Notes: a model not told the origin generated them from the letters alone. DNA of 64,000 nt from Chloroflexota bacterium (GCA_020161265.1 JAIUOC010000006.1:62001-126000); one strand, 5' to 3'; shown: positions 18,480-27,049, counted from the stretch's first letter. Numbers and translations: made by a program.

Positions 18480-18867
18480 TAGTTGAAATCATGCTGTTGG
18501 CTATTGTAACAAGCAATTTGCTCAAACCGATCCACGAAGAGCACGAAGGGATGAGGGATCAGGGGTCAGATGTCAGAGGTCAGCAATATGCAACCGCGAA
18601 GAACGCGAAGATTACGAAGGTTAAGGCTATAGGCGCTCGGCTATTGGCTATGGGAAGAATTATTGGGATTTCAAACCAACCTCCGCTAGTCCAAAGCCAA
18701 CAGCCCTGCTCTCCTCTGCGCCTCTGCGGTAAAGTATCGTAACCACGAAGAACGCGAAGATCACGAAGGTTAAGGCTTGTCGCCACAAATTGCCCGAATG
18801 CTTAGGCTGGAATGCTCTGTGTCTGAATGCTAGCCCCTAGCCCCTGACACCTGATCCCTATAAATCG
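18480..18867. repeat. Gene-free repeat island
   Basis: About 390 bp without a credible gene. It contains degenerate CACGAAG/CGCGAAG units (near 18531 and 18743), TTACGAAGGTTAAGGCT-type copies occurring twice (18611 and 18765), and G-rich GGGATCAGGGGTCAG-type and inverse CCCCTAGCCCCTGAC-type runs (18548-18590, 18832-18858). These units recur elsewhere in the window. The right end runs into the promoter of the next gene. Confidence 0.6.
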
Positions 18868-18876
18868 TGGTATAGT
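18868..18876 (+). promoter_or_regulatory. Extended -10 promoter of methyltransferase genes
   Basis: TGG-TATAGT at 18868-18876 is an extended -10 element; no good -35 is present. The GTG start follows 32 nt later. Confidence 0.45.
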
Positions 18877-18907
18877 CTCTGCGGAGTTCTTGCTAAAAGG
18901 CAACATT

Positions 18908-19663
18908 GTGGAAGATATCGAATATAGCGTGATGGCGGCAGTCGAGGAGCAACATTGGTGGTATGTGGGCATGCGCCAAATTGCCCAAGCATGGCTTGAT
19001 CAATTGCCGACCCAGCGTGCTTGGCGAGCGCTTGATGCTGGTTGTGGTACGGCGGGCAATGTCGCTTATTTATTAGGCGATTATGGCCCAGCCTATGGCT
19101 TGGATCTGATGCAGGCAGCCGTGCAGTTGGGGCGCAAAAAAACCGATGCACCATTAACTCAAGGTTCAGTCTTGACCTTGCCCTATCGCGATGAAAGTTT
19201 CGATTTGGTAACCTCGTTTGAAGTGTTGTATCATCGAGCTGTCCCTGATGAAGTCGCCGCGTTACAGGAAATTTATCGCGTCTTGAAGCCAGGTGGTTGG
19301 GTGTTATTGCGGATGCCAGCCTATCATTGGCTCTATTCAGCCCATGATCGCTCGGTGCATACCCGTCGCCGTTACACTAATAAGGAAGTACAACAGTTGT
19401 TACGCGCTGCCAATTTCACAATTGAGCGCAGTTCGTATATTAACAGCCTGTTGTTTCCGTTGATTTTGCTCCAACGCTTGATTGAGCGGATTCGGCCAAG
19501 TGCCCCAACCAATGAATCGGCGATGCAACTGCCTGGACGTTTGGCCAATAAATTGTTTGGCACAGCCATGCGCTTCGAGGCCCGATGGCTTGAATCAGGC
19601 TCTAGCTTTCCTTTTGGGCTATCAATTTTAACCCTCGCCCAAAAACCCAATCATTCGGTATAA
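18908..19663 (+). CDS. Class I SAM-dependent methyltransferase
   Basis: 251 residues from GTG 18908, chosen because AAAAGG ends seven bases ahead; an upstream in-frame TTG has poor spacing. SAM-binding motif I is ALDAGCGTAGNVAYL, then YGLDLMQAAV (motif II acidic residue), QGSVLTLPYRDESFDLV (motif IV region) and VLKPGGWVLLRMPAY. The C-terminal part has a hydrophobic LLFPLILLQRLIERI segment that may touch the membrane. It begins a plus-strand run with a second methyltransferase, two SMR-like proteins and a GT-C-like protein, suggesting a lipid or glycolipid substrate. Substrate is otherwise unknown. Confidence 0.88.
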   Translation: MEDIEYSVMAAVEEQHWWYVGMRQIAQAWLDQLPTQRAWRALDAGCGTAGNVAYLLGDYGPAYGLDLMQAAVQLGRKKTDAPLTQGSVLTLPYRDESFDLVTSFEVLYHRAVPDEVAALQEIYRVLKPGGWVLLRMPAYHWLYSAHDRSVHTRRRYTNKEVQQLLRAANFTIERSSYINSLLFPLILLQRLIERIRPSAPTNESAMQLPGRLANKLFGTAMRFEARWLESGSSFPFGLSILTLAQKPNHSV

Positions 19664-19695
19664 TCGCCAAATACATTTAGTTATTGAGAATATAT

Positions 19696-20307
19696 ATGCA
19701 AGCCTTTTTAACCAATATTGCCCAGCGTCCAGCTTTATGGGCCACGTTGCGGCGAATTGTTGAAAATAATTATGTTGGCGAACGCGCCGCTATTGCCGAT
19801 GAACTTACGCCATGGCTGCAAACCAAGCCCCGCCGTTTTTTGGATTTTGGCTGTGGCACTGGTGAATTTGCCTCATCGTTTCCCCATCACAGCTATATGG
19901 GCGTTGATCTTTCGCAAGGCTATGTGCGCTACGCTGCGACCCTGAGCGATCACCGCTTTGGGGTGATGAACGGCAATGCTTTGGCCTTTGGCGATGCTAG
20001 TTTTGATGCAGCGTTAATTGTCGGCGTTATTCACCACCTTGATGATGCCTTAGCCCAAATCACTGCCCGCGAATTACACCGCGTTTTAGCACCAGGCGGC
20101 GAAATTTTGATGCTCGAAGATATTCCAGCCCAAGATTGGTGGAATCTGCCTGGGCGTTTGATGCACTGGCTTGATCGTGGTGATGCGATTCGCCAAGATG
20201 AAGATTATGGGCGTTTGTTCGCACCCTACTTTACCATCCAACGCCGTTGGGCTATTCGCAGTGGAATTTGTGATTATGCAGTTTACCGTTTTAGCCGCGT
20301 CGATTAA
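19696..20307 (+). CDS. Class I SAM-dependent methyltransferase
   Basis: 203 residues from ATG 19696; ribosome site weak (GAGA). Motif I is FLDFGCGTGEFASSF, then YMGVDLSQGYVRYA, FGDASFDAALIVGVIHHLDD and ELHRVLAPGGEILMLEDI. The fold is a standalone Methyltransf_11-like domain. It lies 32 nt after the previous methyltransferase, and its last 32 nt overlap the following SMR-like gene, which indicates a coupled operon. Probably modifies a membrane-linked sugar or lipid; substrate inferred from neighbours only. Confidence 0.86.
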   Translation: MQAFLTNIAQRPALWATLRRIVENNYVGERAAIADELTPWLQTKPRRFLDFGCGTGEFASSFPHHSYMGVDLSQGYVRYAATLSDHRFGVMNGNALAFGDASFDAALIVGVIHHLDDALAQITARELHRVLAPGGEILMLEDIPAQDWWNLPGRLMHWLDRGDAIRQDEDYGRLFAPYFTIQRRWAIRSGICDYAVYRFSRVD

Positions 20308-20686
20308 ACGCGGGCTTGGCGAGCATGGCACGGCGATCCGCTTGTTTGGCAGTGCGCTTGGCTTGCTCATCGCTGGTCAATTGTGTTATCGCAAGGCTCT
20401 GCTCAGCGCAACTCAACATAACCTTGAAAGCTTATGGCAGGTGAGCCAAAGTTTTTGGGGCATGTTGGGGATTGGTTTAATACTGCTTTCGCTGATTCCA
20501 TGGTTGGCGTTGCTAGCTCGCCGCCAACTCAGCTTCTTCTACCCACTTTGGAGCATCGCCACCATTCTGTTGGTGGTGATCAATTGGTGGTGGTTTGGCG
20601 GCGGCATGTCGTGGCAAACCCTCGCCGGAATCGGCTTGGTTTTGCTGGGAGTCAGCCTCTTATTTCGCGGTGGGCATAGTATTTAA
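20276..20686 (+). CDS. Small four-TM membrane protein, SMR/EmrE-like
   Basis: 136 residues from ATG 20276, overlapping the preceding methyltransferase by 32 nt. Four hydrophobic segments are visible: GSALGLLIAGQLCY, MLGIGLILLSLIPWLALLA, YPLWSIATILLVVINWWWFG and LAGIGLVLLGVSLLF. The final GIGLVLLGV segment matches the last helix of EmrE/ArnE-type small multidrug-resistance relatives. A second protein of this type follows at 20830. Paired small SMR-like proteins next to glycan genes recall ArnE/ArnF-type flippases for lipid-linked sugars. The function is an inference from size, topology and context. Confidence 0.65.
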   Translation: MQFTVLAASIKRGLGEHGTAIRLFGSALGLLIAGQLCYRKALLSATQHNLESLWQVSQSFWGMLGIGLILLSLIPWLALLARRQLSFFYPLWSIATILLVVINWWWFGGGMSWQTLAGIGLVLLGVSLLFRGGHSI

Positions 20687-20692
20687 TTAATT

Positions 20693-20812
20693 GGGGGTCG
20701 GTCGTTGGGGATCGGGGGTCGGGATCGACAAATAGCAGTGGAAACTGAATACCAAAAGCCTATGACCCTTGCATAACCCGATCCCCGAAAACCGATCCCC
20801 GACCCCTAACAA
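20693..20812. repeat. GGGGTCGG-type repeat with inverted copy
   Basis: The gap between the two SMR-like genes contains G-rich GGGGTCGG/GGGATCGG units (20691-20730) and an inverse C-rich copy (GATCCCCGA units, 20779-20808). They can pair into a long imperfect hairpin. Similar units occur at 38113-38140. Confidence 0.6.
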
Positions 20813-20829
20813 ACGAACGAGCAACAAGC

Positions 20830-21204
20830 ATGATGCAAACGTGGTGGATCATTGGCGCAGTACTGGCGATGATGTTGGGTAATTTGATCGTTCGAGCGGG
20901 GATGGTTGGGGTGCAACTAGCCCATTCGAGCCGTTTAAGCACTTGGCAAGTGCTGCGTTATGGCATACGCCGTTGGCAAGTTTGGCTAGGCCTGCTTTTG
21001 CTGTTTGTGGGAGTTGTAGCCTGGATTAGCAGCGTAGTTTGGTGGCGTTTGGAGCTTGGCTATACTTTGCTGGGCTTAAGCTACGTTGCCACAATTGTGT
21101 TTGCTTGGTGGTTTGTGGGCGAAACCTTGACCCTCGAAAAGATGTTTGGGGCAATTATTATTGTGGTTGGCCTGCTGTTGATCATTCGTGGTAGTGGATT
21201 TTAA
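20830..21204 (+). CDS. Small four-TM membrane protein, SMR/EmrE-like
   Basis: 124 residues. Hydrophobic segments are WWIIGAVLAMMLGNLIV, VWLGLLLLFVGVVAWISSV, YTLLGLSYVATIVFAWWF and MFGAIIIVVGLLLIIRG. The third segment followed by GETLTLEKMFGAIIIVVG matches the EamA/SMR pattern, where GE-x-hydrophobic-x-K precedes the last helix, seen in ArnE/ArnF and EmrE. Ribosome site is weak. It is followed after 9 nt by a GT-C-like membrane protein with AAGGGG upstream. Together with the protein at 20276 it may form a heterodimeric flippase; no drug-resistance evidence exists. Confidence 0.75.
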   Translation: MMQTWWIIGAVLAMMLGNLIVRAGMVGVQLAHSSRLSTWQVLRYGIRRWQVWLGLLLLFVGVVAWISSVVWWRLELGYTLLGLSYVATIVFAWWFVGETLTLEKMFGAIIIVVGLLLIIRGSGF

Positions 21205-21213
21205 GGGGCGTTT

Positions 21214-23142
21214 GTGCAAATGGCGTTGGGTCGATATGCTCGGCCACTGCTGCTAAGTAGCATGGTTGCAGGGCTATTGTTATGGCTTGGCTGGCAACGT
21301 TTAGTCCCATTCAACCTAGCAATTGGCGGCGATTTAGTCATTGGCGAGTCAGGCGAGCAATTTGCCTTGATGTACGATCAGCCCTATCTTGACCATGTGC
21401 ATGCCCCCGAACCAGCCACGGTTGATCTCACCACCAATGAAACCTATCGCTGGACCCAACCCGAATCGACGATTGATGTACCGTATCTCAATGGTAGTGC
21501 CCATATGGTTCGCTTGAGTTTAGCGCCGCCATCAGTGCCACAAACCCCGTTTTTACTGCAAGCCAATGGTGCAGCAATTCGTACCGATTTGCCACCAGGC
21601 CAACGCACGTTGCATCTGTTCGCCCCTGCTAGCAGCGATGGCAGTTTAACCCTCGAATTACAAGCCCCAACCTACAATGCTAGCCCTGACCCACGTTTGT
21701 TGGGAGTGGTGCTGTATCGGATGCAGGCTCAGCCGTTAAGCCATACATGGTTTCTGCCATGGGCTGCTTGGCTCGATTTGCTGCTCGTTGTAATTGTGGT
21801 TGGGCTTGGTGCTGCTTTGGCGGGTTTGGCTCCGCTGACTGCGGCTGGCGCGATCTTGGTGACCAGCAGCGGCTTAAGTGTTTTGTTGGCAACCGTGCGG
21901 ACGGTGATTACGATTGATACTGGCCAGTTGCGCACAATTGCTTTGGCTTGTTTGCTGGTAGCTGGGCTTGGGCGTTGGTTGGCTGAGCGCCGCCAAAACC
22001 CCGAAATTGCCTTAGTTGCTGGCATGACCGCTTTGGGCTTGGCTTTGCGCTTGATCGGCATTCGCCATCCTCAAACTAATTTCAGCGATCTCTTGTTGAA
22101 TGTCAATAATCTGGCGAGTGTGGGCAGCGGCGATTTACTCTTTACTGAAGGTTTGCCTTGTGCCGCAGGTGCGGGCCGTTCGCCCTATCCCCCTGGCACG
22201 TATCTCATCACGCAACCTTTAAGTTTATTGCTGCCTGCCAGCGTTAATCGTGGCATTTTGATTCAGGTTGTTGGTGCGTGTGCTGATGCGTTGGTGATTC
22301 CGTTGTTGTGGTGGCTGATTGATCGCACCCGCGATGCACGAACTCCAGCACGGGCGGCGTTATGGGCAGCCAGCCTCTATCTTGCTCCTTTAGCGATGCT
22401 GCGGGCAATGGTGATTGGCGAATGGAGTAATGTGCTGGGGCAGGCAATTGCCATACCAATCTTAGCGTGGCTGGGCTTATGGCTTGCCAGCAACCAGCCG
22501 CGAACATGGCAACCAGCTCTGATTGCTGGCTTGACGATCGCCGCCTTACAGCATAGTGGCACGATGTTATCGTTCGGGTTGTGGGGCGTGGCGTTGGCGG
22601 GATTCTTGGTTTGGCAAAAACAGTGGCAAGTGCTGGGGCGTTTGGTGATGGTTGGGACAAGCGCCGTCGTGTTGGCTGTTGGCTTGTATTACAGCAATTT
22701 CTTGGGCGATCCAACCCTTGCCAATAATGGTGTGATTTGCCCAGCGCCACGTCCGTTCGGCCAAAAATTGTGGGGCGTAGTCTGGAACGATCTAATTGCG
22801 CTTGATGGGCGAGTTCCGGCTTGGTTTTGGTTGGTAGGCTTGGGCGGTGCATTTAGCCTGCGTCAAGGCTTATCACGGCTAGCAACTCCAATTTGGGCTT
22901 GGCTGGCAACCTTCGTGCTTTCGCTTAGCTCGTTGCTTTGGTCGGAACAAACTGTGCGGTGGTGGCTGTTTATCTTGCCAGCCTTAGCTTTGAGTGGCGG
23001 TGTTGGTTTGGCGACTTTAGCCCAGCGCGGGCGGTTCGGGCGAGCAACTGCCACTGCCGCTAGTTTGTTCATCATCGCCGCTTCATTGGCCCTTTGGACG
23101 CGGTTTATTATCGAATATCGCACTGGGGCGTTTGTACCATAA
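21214..23142 (+). CDS. GT-C-like polytopic membrane protein with N-terminal beta domain
   Basis: 642 residues from GTG 21214 (AAGGGG, 5-nt spacing); ATG 21220 is an equally plausible start. One TM segment (residues ~10-28) precedes an extracytoplasmic domain to residue ~180 with YRWTQPESTIDVPYLNG and LLGVVLYRMQ. About eleven hydrophobic helices follow. A conserved-looking acidic lumenal stretch, HPQTNFSDLLLNVNN, and SPYPPGTYLIT resemble the first loops of membrane mannosyl/GT39 enzymes. The N-terminal domain matches the pattern of the 949-residue protein at 14126-16975, suggesting a related substrate-binding module. Likely an envelope glycosyltransferase using a polyprenyl donor. Convincing catalytic residues cannot be assigned. 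Confidence 0.75.
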   Translation: MQMALGRYARPLLLSSMVAGLLLWLGWQRLVPFNLAIGGDLVIGESGEQFALMYDQPYLDHVHAPEPATVDLTTNETYRWTQPESTIDVPYLNGSAHMVRLSLAPPSVPQTPFLLQANGAAIRTDLPPGQRTLHLFAPASSDGSLTLELQAPTYNASPDPRLLGVVLYRMQAQPLSHTWFLPWAAWLDLLLVVIVVGLGAALAGLAPLTAAGAILVTSSGLSVLLATVRTVITIDTGQLRTIALACLLVAGLGRWLAERRQNPEIALVAGMTALGLALRLIGIRHPQTNFSDLLLNVNNLASVGSGDLLFTEGLPCAAGAGRSPYPPGTYLITQPLSLLLPASVNRGILIQVVGACADALVIPLLWWLIDRTRDARTPARAALWAASLYLAPLAMLRAMVIGEWSNVLGQAIAIPILAWLGLWLASNQPRTWQPALIAGLTIAALQHSGTMLSFGLWGVALAGFLVWQKQWQVLGRLVMVGTSAVVLAVGLYYSNFLGDPTLANNGVICPAPRPFGQKLWGVVWNDLIALDGRVPAWFWLVGLGGAFSLRQGLSRLATPIWAWLATFVLSLSSLLWSEQTVRWWLFILPALALSGGVGLATLAQRGRFGRATATAASLFIIAASLALWTRFIIEYRTGAFVP

Positions 23143-23301
23143 CGCGATTCGCGGATATGGATTGGATACCATTCTAGCGAGAATGCAGGGACGAGAATTC
23201 AGCTTTTACCATTGTGGATAGCTTATCGATGGCTAATCCTGATGAGAACCTGCTTTATGCCCCTGATTCCCGACTATATTTGCTCAAGGTTTCAGCTGTG
23301 A

Positions 23302-24153
23302 TTAGGCTTTGCCTGCGCGAATTTTAAGGTTGAGCAAGCGTGCTGACTCGTTTTGGGCAAACCACTCATCTTGCTCTAAAGCTTGGTAGGCTTGTTCAAA
23401 GTAAGGTTTAGCTGCCTCATGCTCGCCTAAGGCGGCTAAATTCTCGCCAATTTCCTCGAAAACATAGCCATCGGTGATGCCTGCGGCTTGCAGATCAGCG
23501 GCCAATGTTTGTTGCAATGCTAGCGCCGATTGATATTCGCCCAATGAACGTAAACATCGCGCTACCGACCAACGGGCAATCTGGATTTGGCGCGGGCGTT
23601 CGCGTTGCAGCCATGCCTGTTCGGCCTCTTTGAATAATGCCAAAGCCTCAACAAACTCGCCTCGTTCATGCAGATCCCAAGCGGCATTATTGAGCATCGC
23701 TGGAATGAGCGCTTGAGCTTTGGGGTCATCAGAGGTTCGGGCTAGCTCCAAGCCACGTTGGTTCCAAATCAGCGCTTGTTGATCGCCGCCATAACTAATT
23801 GCTAACATGTGGGCGGCATCAACCGCCAAGCCGATAAAACCCGCTTGGCTGGCCAATTCCCATGCTTGGGCAAAAAAATAACGAGCCATTTCTAGCTCAT
23901 CAGCCGAATTATGGGTGCGGCCTCGCTCTAGGTAGTAGCGCACTTTGGGTCGTTCGCCCCCTAAGGACAATTGGGCTTCGAGTTGGTCGAGCCGTTCATG
24001 CGCTTCAGCAAACCGCCCACGCAACGAAAATGTGCGGGCAATTTGGCTGAGCAGTTCAAGCTGATCGTCGCCGTTGGTTTCGGCTAAGGCTTGGACAAAG
24101 CGGCTTTCGCTCACAGCAGGATCAGCATATTCCCACAGCGCATCAATATCCAT
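23302..24153 (-). CDS. TPR-repeat protein
   Basis: 283 residues made almost wholly of helix-turn-helix TPR-like units: RGRFAEAHERLDQLEAQL, AISYGGDQQALIWNQRGLEL, RGEFVEALALFKEAEQAWL, LGEYQSALALQQTLAADL and LGEHEAAKPYFEQAYQAL, each with the W/L-G/A-Y pattern. No enzymatic or membrane region is visible, so it is probably a cytoplasmic scaffold. It stands alone on the minus strand and is followed by a small unknown gene. The upstream gap 23143-23301 shows nothing I can assign. Role unknown. Confidence 0.8.
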   Translation of the reverse strand: MDIDALWEYADPAVSESRFVQALAETNGDDQLELLSQIARTFSLRGRFAEAHERLDQLEAQLSLGGERPKVRYYLERGRTHNSADELEMARYFFAQAWELASQAGFIGLAVDAAHMLAISYGGDQQALIWNQRGLELARTSDDPKAQALIPAMLNNAAWDLHERGEFVEALALFKEAEQAWLQRERPRQIQIARWSVARCLRSLGEYQSALALQQTLAADLQAAGITDGYVFEEIGENLAALGEHEAAKPYFEQAYQALEQDEWFAQNESARLLNLKIRAGKA

Positions 24154-24220
24154 AATTCAATTGCTCCATTCCAATTAAATAGCACAGCCTTGCTATTTTA
24201 AGGAGTCGAATGAATCACTG

Positions 24221-24595
24221 TCAAGGTTCAATTAGGCCTTTGGCACGTAGTTCAGCGTAAATTGCCCGATTATATACATACATCGCTTGTTGTTGGGCCT
24301 CGCGGTCGCCTTCAATCGCTGGATCGTAGGAGTAATAGCCAATTGGGCTAGGCAAATGACTGATTACGCCTGCGCTATCAATTTTTAAATGCTGATCGTT
24401 GGTAAAGCGATTGATGGCATAGACTTCGAGACTACAACCTTCTGCATCAATTTCGACGAGATAGCGAATCTCCCATGGCGTAACATATTGCCATGGAATT
24501 GTGCCTCGGCCAGCTTGTGCCAGCAGTTCATCAAGAAAACGCAGATCAGTACAATCGAAAAACTGGCCAAATGCCGCCTTGAGTTCAGCAGTCAT
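24221..24595 (-). CDS. Hypothetical protein
   Basis: 124 residues, acidic, no signal peptide or TM segment. The central part YLVEIDAEGCSLEVYAINRF followed by LPSPIGYYSYDP suggests a small alpha/beta protein. It resembles no family I can name. Gene order (TPR protein downstream, YwbE-like protein upstream, all minus strand) suggests but does not prove cotranscription. Codon pattern is similar to its neighbours, so a real gene is likely. Confidence 0.6.
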   Translation of the reverse strand: MTAELKAAFGQFFDCTDLRFLDELLAQAGRGTIPWQYVTPWEIRYLVEIDAEGCSLEVYAINRFTNDQHLKIDSAGVISHLPSPIGYYSYDPAIEGDREAQQQAMYVYNRAIYAELRAKGLIEP

Positions 24596-24636
24596 TCGCG
24601 ATTCCTTAACGATTGGTTAGGTGAAGTAGGGCGATT

Positions 24637-24843
24637 TTAGCCATTCGGCGCAGCCAAAATTTGCTTGACCCGCCCTACTTCACCTGTTACCAAGCGCACT
24701 TTGATGCCATGCGGGTGGTTAGGCGATTTGGTCAGAATATCCTTGACAATGCCGGTGGTGGTCTTGCCAGTAGCCTGATCCTGCTTGATCACAATCGCCA
24801 CTTGGATGCCAGGTTTGATTGCGCTGCGTTGTTGGCCGCTCAT
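24637..24843 (-). CDS. YwbE family protein
   Basis: 68 residues. The whole length matches the YwbE (DUF2196) family: RSAIKPGIQVAIVIKQDQ, TGKTTTGIVKDILTKSP, NHPHGIKVRLVTGEVGRVK. These are small beta-barrel proteins of about 65 residues whose function remains unknown; the KPG and HPHGIKVRL motifs are the hallmarks. The start has GGAGCAAAC upstream. It is preceded on the same strand by the MOSC-domain gene with a 29-nt gap. Confidence 0.9.
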   Translation of the reverse strand: MSGQQRSAIKPGIQVAIVIKQDQATGKTTTGIVKDILTKSPNHPHGIKVRLVTGEVGRVKQILAAPNG

Positions 24844-24872
24844 GTTTGCTCCTAAAAAATGTGATCAATTGA

Positions 24873-25703
24873 TTATACAGGCTGTTTGAGCACGACAACC
24901 TGATCGCCGTGGCGAATTGTGCCCAATTTACGTGGCACGAGCTGAATGCCAAATGGCACGCCGCCATTGGCAGTTTTGCGATACCGAGCTAATGTGCGTA
25001 ATGGCTCTTGCTGTGCATGTTTTTGGCCCGTGCTTGGGTCGGCAGTAATCAGCACACAACGTGGGCAAGCTTGAGCGACTTCAAACAAACATTCACCAAT
25101 TTGCAACCACTGCCATTGATCTTCTTGGTAGGCTCGTGTGCCATCGATCACAATGTTTGGTCGAAAATGGCGCATACTGACTGGTTGTTCAAGGCGTTGA
25201 TTGAGATCGGCCAACGAAGCCTGTGAAGCCAGCAAAATTGGATAATCATCGGCGTAACTTACGCGGTCGGTGGTGCGGCCCGTGTAGCCCGATGGCATAT
25301 CGCTTGGCAGCGGGCGTTCACAACCTTCGCCCATATAAATCACCAAACAATCGATTCCCAGATATTCGCTAAATGCTTGATTAATTGCTTGGTTGTAGAC
25401 CATGGCTGGGTGCTGTTCCTCGGCCCATAAATTGACCCGCTCAATTGGCTGCAATAAATAGGGCAAGACGATCGACTCGGTGTGATTTGGCAAATGCACC
25501 AGCAAGCCATTAGGCCCAACCTGGCTTTGAATTGCCAACAGGTTGCCATGTTCGCGAGCCGTCAGAATCCGACGATTTTCGCTGGCAACGATTGCCCAAC
25601 GTCGATCATGCGCACAGCCACGCAACTCCAAGCGAGCTTGATCGAGGGTAATTCCAGCAGTCGATTTAATCGGGTAAATCGTGAGATCAACAACCTGCGC
25701 CAT
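24873..25703 (-). CDS. MOSC domain protein (mARC/YcbX-like)
   Basis: 276 residues. An N-terminal MOSC beta-barrel domain (VVDLTIYPIKSTAGITLDQA, RGCAHDRRWAIV) is followed by a MOSC domain with SYADDYPILLASQASLADLN, MRHFRPNIVIDG, and the cysteine region VAQACPRCVLITADP, the putative molybdenum-cofactor sulfur ligand. The family transfers or uses Mo-cofactor for reduction of N-hydroxylated compounds. There is no C-terminal ferredoxin domain, unlike E. coli YcbX, so a separate electron donor is needed. A moaC gene lies at 56923 in this window, so cofactor is made. Start has GAGGAG upstream. Confidence 0.9.
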   Translation of the reverse strand: MAQVVDLTIYPIKSTAGITLDQARLELRGCAHDRRWAIVASENRRILTAREHGNLLAIQSQVGPNGLLVHLPNHTESIVLPYLLQPIERVNLWAEEQHPAMVYNQAINQAFSEYLGIDCLVIYMGEGCERPLPSDMPSGYTGRTTDRVSYADDYPILLASQASLADLNQRLEQPVSMRHFRPNIVIDGTRAYQEDQWQWLQIGECLFEVAQACPRCVLITADPSTGQKHAQQEPLRTLARYRKTANGGVPFGIQLVPRKLGTIRHGDQVVVLKQPV

Positions 25704-25927
25704 TACGATGCTCCTCTAAACCAAAGATTAATTCGAATTATAGAGCAAATGGCTTTTAGGAGAAATTCGCAAAGAGCACGAAGTACAGGAAGTTGTGATT
25801 ATTGAGCAGCTGGATATTGCCCAAGCTGCTTGACATTCAAAACTGCTAGGTCGATACTTATTAACCAACACACCAGCATCAACCGCTCCTCGCCGTGTGT
25901 CAGCCTTAGCAACAAGGAACCCAACCT

Positions 25928-27049
25928 ATGCACTTGCGTCCGTTCAAGCTTGAACGTTTTTTTGTGCCTTTTGAATTTAGTGCCAAATATATGCTTGGTT
26001 CATCCGATAGCGAATCAGTGACGATTGGCGATTTGTTGGCGTTAGAACCAGAGGCCAATGCGCAATTTAATCAACACTGGTTGGGCTATACCGAGGCTCC
26101 AGGTGCGCCCTATCTGCGTGCCGAAATTGCCAAAATCTATACCACAATTGATCCGACTCAAGTGTTAGTCTTTGCTGGCGCTGAGGAAGCAATTTTTTGG
26201 TATTTCAATGCGGTACTTGAGGCTGGCGATCATGCGATTATCCAAATGCCCTGCTATCAATCGCACTATGAGGTTGCCCGCGCAACTGGAGCCACAATTA
26301 GCGAATGGCGTTTGGAGTTTGATAACGCTTGGGCGATCGATTTGGATTGGCTTGAGCAGCAGATTCGGCCCAATACCAAGCTGATTGCATTAACCACGCC
26401 TAATAATCCGACCGGAGCGCAGCTCAAGCTGCATGAATTTGAGCGCTTGGTTGAAATTGCCCGCAGCCGCCAAATTCGACTTTTCTTTGATGAAGTTTAT
26501 CGCGAGCTTGAACATGATCCGGCTGATCGGCTGCCTGCGGTTTGCGATGCCTACCCATTGGCCACATCGCTGGGCGTAATGTCCAAAAGTTATGGCCTGC
26601 CTGGTTTGCGCATCGGCTGGGTTGCGACCCATGATCAAACCCTTTTTCAGCGTTTGCAAGAACTCAAAGATTACACCAGCCTGTGTAATGCAGCCCCAAG
26701 TGAGTTTTTGGCAGCACTGGCCTTGCGCAACCGCCAACAATTGCTCGACCGCAACTTGCAGATTGTGCATGCCAATTTGCGCCTATTGGATGACTTTTTC
26801 GCGCGTTGGTCACATCGTATGCGTTGGCACAAACCGCTTGCAGGCCCGATTAGCTTTGTGCAATTGCAGCAAACCAAGGATAGCCAACAGTTTGTGTTGG
26901 ATTTAGTCGAGCAACAAAGTACCTTGATGGTGCCAGGCGAAGTCTACGATTACCCTGGTTTTGTGCGTTTAGGCTTTGGTCGCGCCAACATGGCCGAGGC
27001 TCTAGCCCGACTTGAAATTTTTCTACAAGCCCGCGATCACGTGATCTGA
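25928..27049 (+). CDS. Fold-type I PLP aminotransferase (class I/II)
   Basis: 373 residues. PLP-binding features are FAGAEEAIFWYFNAV (cofactor phosphate loop), TTPNNPTGAQL with the conserved Asn, FFDEVYREL with the Asp contacting the pyridine N, and SKSYGLPGLRIGW with the Schiff-base Lys. The length is slightly short of aspartate-aminotransferase size because the N-terminal arm is short. Substrate specificity cannot be assigned; its overall look is similar to capreomycidine-synthase/kynurenine aminotransferase-like proteins. It begins a plus-strand group followed after 74 nt by an APH-family kinase. Ribosome site AAGGA lies eleven bases upstream. Confidence 0.9.
   Translation: MHLRPFKLERFFVPFEFSAKYMLGSSDSESVTIGDLLALEPEANAQFNQHWLGYTEAPGAPYLRAEIAKIYTTIDPTQVLVFAGAEEAIFWYFNAVLEAGDHAIIQMPCYQSHYEVARATGATISEWRLEFDNAWAIDLDWLEQQIRPNTKLIALTTPNNPTGAQLKLHEFERLVEIARSRQIRLFFDEVYRELEHDPADRLPAVCDAYPLATSLGVMSKSYGLPGLRIGWVATHDQTLFQRLQELKDYTSLCNAAPSEFLAALALRNRQQLLDRNLQIVHANLRLLDDFFARWSHRMRWHKPLAGPISFVQLQQTKDSQQFVLDLVEQQSTLMVPGEVYDYPGFVRLGFGRANMAEALARLEIFLQARDHVI

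Noticed and set aside
22244-22852. 202-codon open frame on the minus strand
   Set aside because: Fully antisense to the GT-C-like membrane protein; the composition (many Pro, Arg, Ser, Thr, Gln) is that of a shadow frame and no ribosome site or family motif is seen.
23143-23301. tRNA or small RNA in the gap
   Set aside because: No GTTCGA T-loop, acceptor pairing or CCA end, and no promoter-terminator pair was found.
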